64,000 nt of DNA from NCBI GenBank assembly GCA_032821775.1, contig JAVLRN010000001.1:1922001-1986000 (forward strand), in the 5' to 3' direction. The notes below the pieces were generated by a model, which ran no database searches, had not been told where the DNA came from, and saw only the letters and a list, made by a program, of their open reading frames with translations. Source of the DNA: Sanguinoderma infundibulare. Its lineage: Eukaryota > Basidiomycota > Agaricomycetes > Polyporales > Polyporaceae. A program made the position numbers and the translations under genes. Below, in pieces: positions 59,759-64,000 of this stretch. Position 1 is the first letter of the stretch; the number at the start of each line of letters is the position of its first letter.

Positions 59759-61061
59759 TTAGGCGAGGGACGGGAACGCCGTTTCGTCGTCGACGTTCAA
59801 CGTGGTAGCAGGCGCACCATTGGTCCCACGGCCTCGTGCACCACCACGAGCACGGCCGCGGCCGCCACGATCGCCACCGCGGTCACCACCGCGGTCACCA
59901 CCGCGTTCACCACCGCGGCCACGACCACGAGAAGGACGCTCGAAGCGCGCTTCGATCTCGATGAAGACTTTCTCTTCCTTCTTGGCCTTGGCCTTCGGGG
60001 CGGCGGTCTTAGCCTAGATTACAGTAGGTCAAGCTGGATCTACACGGCAGAGGCCCTCGGAGATCTTACCTTGCCGATGAAGTACGCGCTTTCGTCCTCA
60101 TCCTTCTTAGTTACGACGACGGCACCCTTGAAGGCAGCGTCGTCGACCTTGCGACCCTCAAGCTTGGGCACAATGTCGAGACCGGACTGCTTCTTGCGGT
60201 ACTCGTCGAGAGTAAGGGTGTTGTCCTCCTCTTCCGGCTCGCGGGGCTTGCGGGCCTCAGCCTTCTCGCCGGCAGGAGCGCCCTCGGCGGGTGGGGCACT
60301 CTCAGCAGGGGGTGCATCCCAATTGTCAACGGTGGGTGTGTTCCACTCGTTGGTCTCGGCGGCGGCGTCAGTAGCAGCGGCAGCCTCGACCTTCAGCTCG
60401 GAGACACCTTCATCTCCGCCCCAGCCCTGGTGGACCTTCTTGTCGGAGTCGCTGAAGAGTCGGCCACGATGTCAACTTGGGGTTCGGCTTGAGAGACAGA
60501 TGAAGGACATACGTCTTGCCGGTCGCACTGTGGCGGTCAAACTGACGTCCGCGGCCTCCCCGTCCGCGATCGCCGCGACCCCTGCCACGACCACGGCCGC
60601 GGGCTTCGCCCTCGGCTACACGAAAAGTCAAGTATCCGATAGCGATCCGAAGAGAGGGAAAATGGCGAAGGATGTTAACATCAAAACAAAACGATTGGGG
60701 TGTGGACTTACCGCGCTTCCTGGGTTCAGATTCCTCAGCAGCCTCCGAGTTCTCCTTGTCGCGGGGGCCGGGCTTGCCGCCGCGCTGGTAATACCTGCCA
60801 CCTTTTGAGGCGGGACCACCGCGAGGCTTCTGGGTTCCGCGAGTAGCTGCGGGAGCAGGCGCTGCCTGCTTGGTTGCAGCAGCAGGCGTAGGGCTTGCCG
60901 GCCGCGAGGCATCCTCTGAAACGAACAGCGACATCAGTCAGCCTCTACCACGATTTTCACGCAGATCGTATGGGGTGGGGTGCAGCGTGTAGTACCATCT
61001 GAAAAAAGGACAAGGTCTCACCATCGAGGAGGGCAAAGGGATTTCTGCTGGCCACCGACAT
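59759..61061 (-). CDS. STM1: Stm1/SERBP1-like RGG protein (HABP4/PAI-RBP1 family)
   Basis: Five exons: 61061-61022, 60915-60712, 60615-60513, 60451-60070 and 60013-59759, giving 327 residues. It begins SVASRNPFALLDED, the Stm1/SERBP1 N-terminal motif. Basic RG-rich tracts follow (GRGRGRGRGDRGRGGRGRQF), then FDRHSATGKT and the HABP4 core GWGGDEG ... TLTLDEYRKKQS. Near the C-terminus is a run of RGGDRGG units and the ending ETAFPSLA. Family members bind the ribosome and mRNA and preserve inactive 80S ribosomes in stress. The RGG repeats are likely arginine-methylation sites. It is divergent from the gene starting at 61926. Confidence 0.9.
59862..59932 (-). repeat. Tandem RGGDRGG-coding repeat
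   Basis: Short tandem units of about 12 bases (plus-strand pattern CCACCGCGGTCA) inside the last exon of the Stm1-like gene encode repeated Arg-Gly-Gly-Asp. The copies are nearly identical at DNA level, suggesting recent expansion by slippage. Confidence 0.7.
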
Positions 61062-61925
61062 CTTGAGTGACGGGGCCCTCTTTTGGAGTCAATGGGGGGT
61101 AGAAGATCCCTGGACTGCGAGCTACGTCGAGCTGGTTGACGGCGGGGGCGAGAGGGGTTCGAGCACGGCCTCTCAGCGAAATCGGCCCAAGACCCGGTGA
61201 CCGCTCCCCGGGGTCCCAGTCAAGCCACCCGCCGATCGCTGTACAGTTCTTCACACCCATATAAACCCCCCCGACCTCGCTTCCTGTTTCCCAACGCTAA
61301 ACACACAGGTGAGCAGCAATTGTCCTGGCCGTCCTCGTCGCGTCAGTCGCTGACCGCCGTCTGCGTAGCCCTCAAAAGCATCTCGACGATGACTCGCTCG
61401 CCGGTACGCTGGACTTGAGTGGGTCGAGGACCTTGAGACCGTCTCAATGGGCTGGAGAACAAGAAGACTTTGGTTGCGAACGATGGGACTTGGGTGCGGC
61501 GCGTTCGTGCTTGTTGATGGGACCGATGTCTTAGCAGTTGGCTCTTCGTGGTCACTGTATGAGCTGCGTCGCAATGTCTCGTTGTACATGCTTCTTTGCA
61601 ATTGACGATTGTCTTTGTGGCTCTGTCTTTGGTCGTGACGTGTGCCGTCGACTGAGGCCGCGCAGGCGGATGGAACGCTATTGGAACGGTCCAAGCGTGG
61701 GAGGCACGGTGATCGGCTGCGGAGGACGGAACGGAGAGAAGGAGACTGATAGCGTTTGTGCGGAGATGAGCTTGTGACCGACTGGCGGCTGTGACCAAAG
61801 ATGAATGCCGATGCCGCCACCCACTCTGCTCAGCCTCGCTCGAACGCTCCCCATTATCTCGCTCTCCTCGTTCTCCTCGCACATCGCTTCAGGCTCGTAT
61901 TTGCTTGACGCAGCTAGCTTGGCGC
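61062..61925. other. Divergent region with possible non-coding transcript
   Basis: This 864-base region lies between the Stm1-like gene (minus) and the next plus-strand gene. It holds a plus-strand TATA element near 61260 followed by a perfect small-intron pattern (donor GTGAGC near 61310, acceptor TAG near 61370), yet only a 5-codon frame follows (MTRSP). This may be a short non-coding or leader transcript. Frames on both strands here lack any known motif. Confidence 0.3.
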
Positions 61926-64000
61926 ATGGCCGGACGCCGACTGACGATCTCCTCCTTGCTTTGTGCCGACGACCAATCTCCGGACCAACCGCACCCCCCT
62001 CTTACACCTTCCCATTCTTCTCCATTTCCCCAAATCCTCTCCGGTCCCGGCGTTCCCCCTCCGAACGAGCTCAGAGAACTACAAGACCGAGGGTTCCTCG
62101 ACTCCCATTGGGATTCATCTCGTAGTAGACCGTATTCAGAATATAGCCAAGATAGCCTCGATGCCGTTCCGCTCTCATTGCAACCTATGCACCTTAGGAG
62201 ACATACACCCTCGCCTACGCTTGATGATTCCGTGACGCGTCCAAACAGACGGAGGGGATACAGAGATGATGCACCAGGTCTTCCGGAGGCCCGACCGAAC
62301 AACTCGAGAACTCTTCACTCTCCCGTAAGCCGTGAACACGACCCTGCATCCTACCCCTACCACTCGTCCCCCTACCTGCCACAAAGTGCACCACGGCCGA
62401 TTCCTTCCTCTCGTCGAAGCTCCGATCCCCACCGGGTCGAGTATCGGCTGCCTGAAGGCTCCTCCTACTTTTCTCCACCAACTTTGTCGCGGAGTGCCCA
62501 GTCAGACTCTTTGGCAACTTCTCCGTATCCTCCCGTACCACATCACTCGCTATCTCATTCTCCTCTGCAGTCTTCTCCTCCTTTGTTCCAAGCACAGGCA
62601 AGCAGGCGTCCTTCACAGTCCCCTGTCTTGGGTTTGCGACCTGCTCTTGCTTCCCCAACAAATACTTACCGGCCGATGCCTCTGCAATCGTCCCATAGCG
62701 TTCCTCACCTGCCACCATTCACTGCCTCAGTTCCCTCTCAGTCGCAAAGTCCCCCGGCATCCATTACCTCTATATCTCCCGGTCGTGATCCCCTGCCAGC
62801 TCGCGTTCCCCATTATCGTTCCGCGTCACTTTCTCAGCCAGAGGTCCCATCTATGACGCCCCGATCATCCTCTGCCGCTGCGCTCAACAACTTGCTCAAT
62901 GCGGAGCCAACGAGGTCACCCGTCGCTATCATCGGAACTCACGGCAGCCCTAGAGGCTTGGGCGGGCTGGAGGCCCTGGTCCAGGCTGCCACCGAGGAGA
63001 GGCGCAGAATCAGTGGTGAGCACCCTACCCCATTGGAAGCCAAAGAATCTGCACGGCGAGCTTCCCTCAGCCCCGTGTTAAATCGTGCCCCACCCCCGCT
63101 TCCCCATCCTTCCCAGTCTCCGGTGATGCAGAGGAGCCCAATGCTGCCTTCTCCCCGTGACACTCGCGTCAACTCATTGGCAGTCATCTCTCTTGGCCAC
63201 GACAGCGAGCCCCCAATGAAGAGGCGTAGACGGACTGGCAGCTTCGGTTCTGGTCTTCCAGCTGCCCCTCCACCTGCGGCGCTCGTCGCTCCTGTGCCCA
63301 AGGATCTTCCTCCTGTGACGCCGACTCTCCCCTCACCTTCGGCCCCCTCAATTCCCTCGGATCATCAGCAGCAGGCGCGCCCCGTCACTCCGGTAACACC
63401 TCAACCTTCCGTGCCTTCTGCGAAGCCGAGGAGTATAGCCCAGCTTCTCTCACCCGAACCGCCGCCTAAGGTCCCGTCCTCTATCAGCCAAAGCGCCCCA
63501 AAACCCCCTCGGCTCCCATTCCCTGATGTTCCTGCACCTCTGTTGCAATTTCTGCCCGTTGATGACACGCGCGTTTCTCCGCATCCAATGGCAATGGCGG
63601 AGGAGACCAAAACGGAGACGGAGGCCGTGGTGGAAGTGGCGGTTGAAGAGGCGGCAAAGGAAGTGACCCTGGTTGTCGGCGGGGAGAGCGCGGAGTCTCC
63701 CATGAGGATCGCCGGGGTGGAGGAGGAGGAGGAGGAGAAGGAGGAGGAGGAGGAGGAGAAGGAGGAGGAGGAGGAGTTGAAGGTGGACGAGACGCGGTCC
63801 ATGTCGCCCGCCAGAGCGGAGGAGGAATTGCCGACCACATTAGCCCCGGTGGAGTCCGAGCCTGCATTAATACTCTCGGCGCCAGCGGTCCAGGATGTGC
63901 CTACGGTTGAGGTCAAGATGGAAGGCCCTCCAACTCCTCCAGCAGTGGAGAGCATCGCTGGTCCTCCGGAGGAGGTGGCTGACGGGCCTCCTGACTTGCC
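61926..64000 (+). CDS. Large disordered nuclear-type protein, 5' part
   Basis: One frame is open from ATG 61926 to the end of the window (691 codons, no stop, no intron needed). It begins MAGRRLTISSLLCADDQSP and is Ser/Pro/His-rich for 300 residues. A short, more ordered patch (SPRGLGGLEALVQAATEERR, about 336-356) and a classical nuclear localisation signal (PPMKRRRRTGS, about 431-441) follow. Next come Pro-rich sequence and a Glu/Lys run encoded at 63717-63781. The visible part contains no catalytic domain. The pattern is that of the N-terminal tail of a large chromatin or transcription protein whose domains lie beyond the window, but I cannot name it. Confidence 0.65.
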   Translation, partial: MAGRRLTISSLLCADDQSPDQPHPPLTPSHSSPFPQILSGPGVPPPNELRELQDRGFLDSHWDSSRSRPYSEYSQDSLDAVPLSLQPMHLRRHTPSPTLDDSVTRPNRRRGYRDDAPGLPEARPNNSRTLHSPVSREHDPASYPYHSSPYLPQSAPRPIPSSRRSSDPHRVEYRLPEGSSYFSPPTLSRSAQSDSLATSPYPPVPHHSLSHSPLQSSPPLFQAQASRRPSQSPVLGLRPALASPTNTYRPMPLQSSHSVPHLPPFTASVPSQSQSPPASITSISPGRDPLPARVPHYRSASLSQPEVPSMTPRSSSAAALNNLLNAEPTRSPVAIIGTHGSPRGLGGLEALVQAATEERRRISGEHPTPLEAKESARRASLSPVLNRAPPPLPHPSQSPVMQRSPMLPSPRDTRVNSLAVISLGHDSEPPMKRRRRTGSFGSGLPAAPPPAALVAPVPKDLPPVTPTLPSPSAPSIPSDHQQQARPVTPVTPQPSVPSAKPRSIAQLLSPEPPPKVPSSISQSAPKPPRLPFPDVPAPLLQFLPVDDTRVSPHPMAMAEETKTETEAVVEVAVEEAAKEVTLVVGGESAESPMRIAGVEEEEEEKEEEEEEKEEEEELKVDETRSMSPARAEEELPTTLAPVESEPALILSAPAVQDVPTVEVKMEGPPTPPAVESIAGPPEEVADGPPDL
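63717..63781 (+). repeat. GAG/AAG trinucleotide tract (poly-Glu)
   Basis: An almost pure GAG run with occasional AAG encodes about 20 consecutive Glu/Lys residues in the open frame starting at 61926. It is a typical slippage-prone microsatellite inside an acidic disordered region and probably length-variable between strains. Confidence 0.8.

Noticed and set aside
61140..61190. GGTTCGAGC sequence resembling a tRNA T arm
   Set aside because: The flanking bases do not form the T stem or a cloverleaf.
61251..61882. Overlapping minus-strand frames (179-189 codons)
   Set aside because: Two frames are equally open over the same stretch with no motif or splice support, typical of chance frames in GC-rich DNA.
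1..64000. CRISPR arrays, bacterial operons, insertion sequences, secondary-metabolite cluster
   Set aside because: The DNA is eukaryotic with spliceosomal introns. No regular repeat-spacer pattern, transposase, or PKS/NRPS/terpene core gene was seen.

Overview
The window is nuclear DNA of a filamentous basidiomycete, most likely a wood- or litter-decaying Agaricomycete. Supporting signs are genes broken by many short GT-AG introns (mostly 50-65 nt), several micro-exons, GC-rich coding sequence, long Ser/Pro-rich disordered proteins, and two secreted GH74 xyloglucanases, one carrying a fungal cellulose-binding module (CBM1). No operons, CRISPR arrays, insertion sequences or tRNA genes were seen. 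All gene models were built by reading frames and splice sites by eye. Exon coordinates are in the evidence fields, and minus-strand exons are listed in transcription order (high to low).

Layout. 1-9 kb: tail of a membrane protein, an F-box-like protein, an LRR protein and the GH74-CBM1 xyloglucanase (minus). 9-16 kb: a kinase-like protein with altered catalytic residues and an amino-acid permease. 16-25 kb: a 2 kb gene-poor gap, a large LRR/DH/PH RhoGEF and an Mtm1/SLC25A39-type mitochondrial carrier. 25-32 kb: a PX/SNARE Vam7-like protein, the AMPK gamma subunit Snf4, an Ssh4/Ear1-like SPRY membrane adaptor and a small one-pass membrane protein. 32-37 kb: cytosolic aspartyl-tRNA synthetase head to head with mitochondrial aspartate aminotransferase. 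37-42 kb: a 961-residue disordered protein and Elongator subunit Elp5. 42-47 kb: the second GH74 (no CBM1) and a possibly degenerate alpha/beta hydrolase. 47-52 kb: a GNAT acetyltransferase head to head with a 13-exon dienelactone hydrolase, then eEF1A. 52-64 kb: a Ser/Thr kinase, ribosomal protein eL32, a MEMO1 homologue, a histidine phosphatase, an Stm1/SERBP1-like RGG protein and the open 5' part of a long disordered nuclear-type protein.

Functional themes. Most genes are housekeeping: translation (eEF1A, eL32, AspRS, Stm1-like, Elp5), trafficking and nutrient sensing (Vam7-like, Snf4, Ssh4-like, permease), and aspartate metabolism. The accessory signal is plant-cell-wall degradation by the GH74 pair, which share every intron position but differ by a CBM1 tail. 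I found no obviously new multi-gene system. The items most worth checking are the GH74 pair, the micro-exon, GC-AG and in-frame intron structures that would mislead automatic annotation, the altered kinase-like protein and the hydrolase lacking a recognisable lid.
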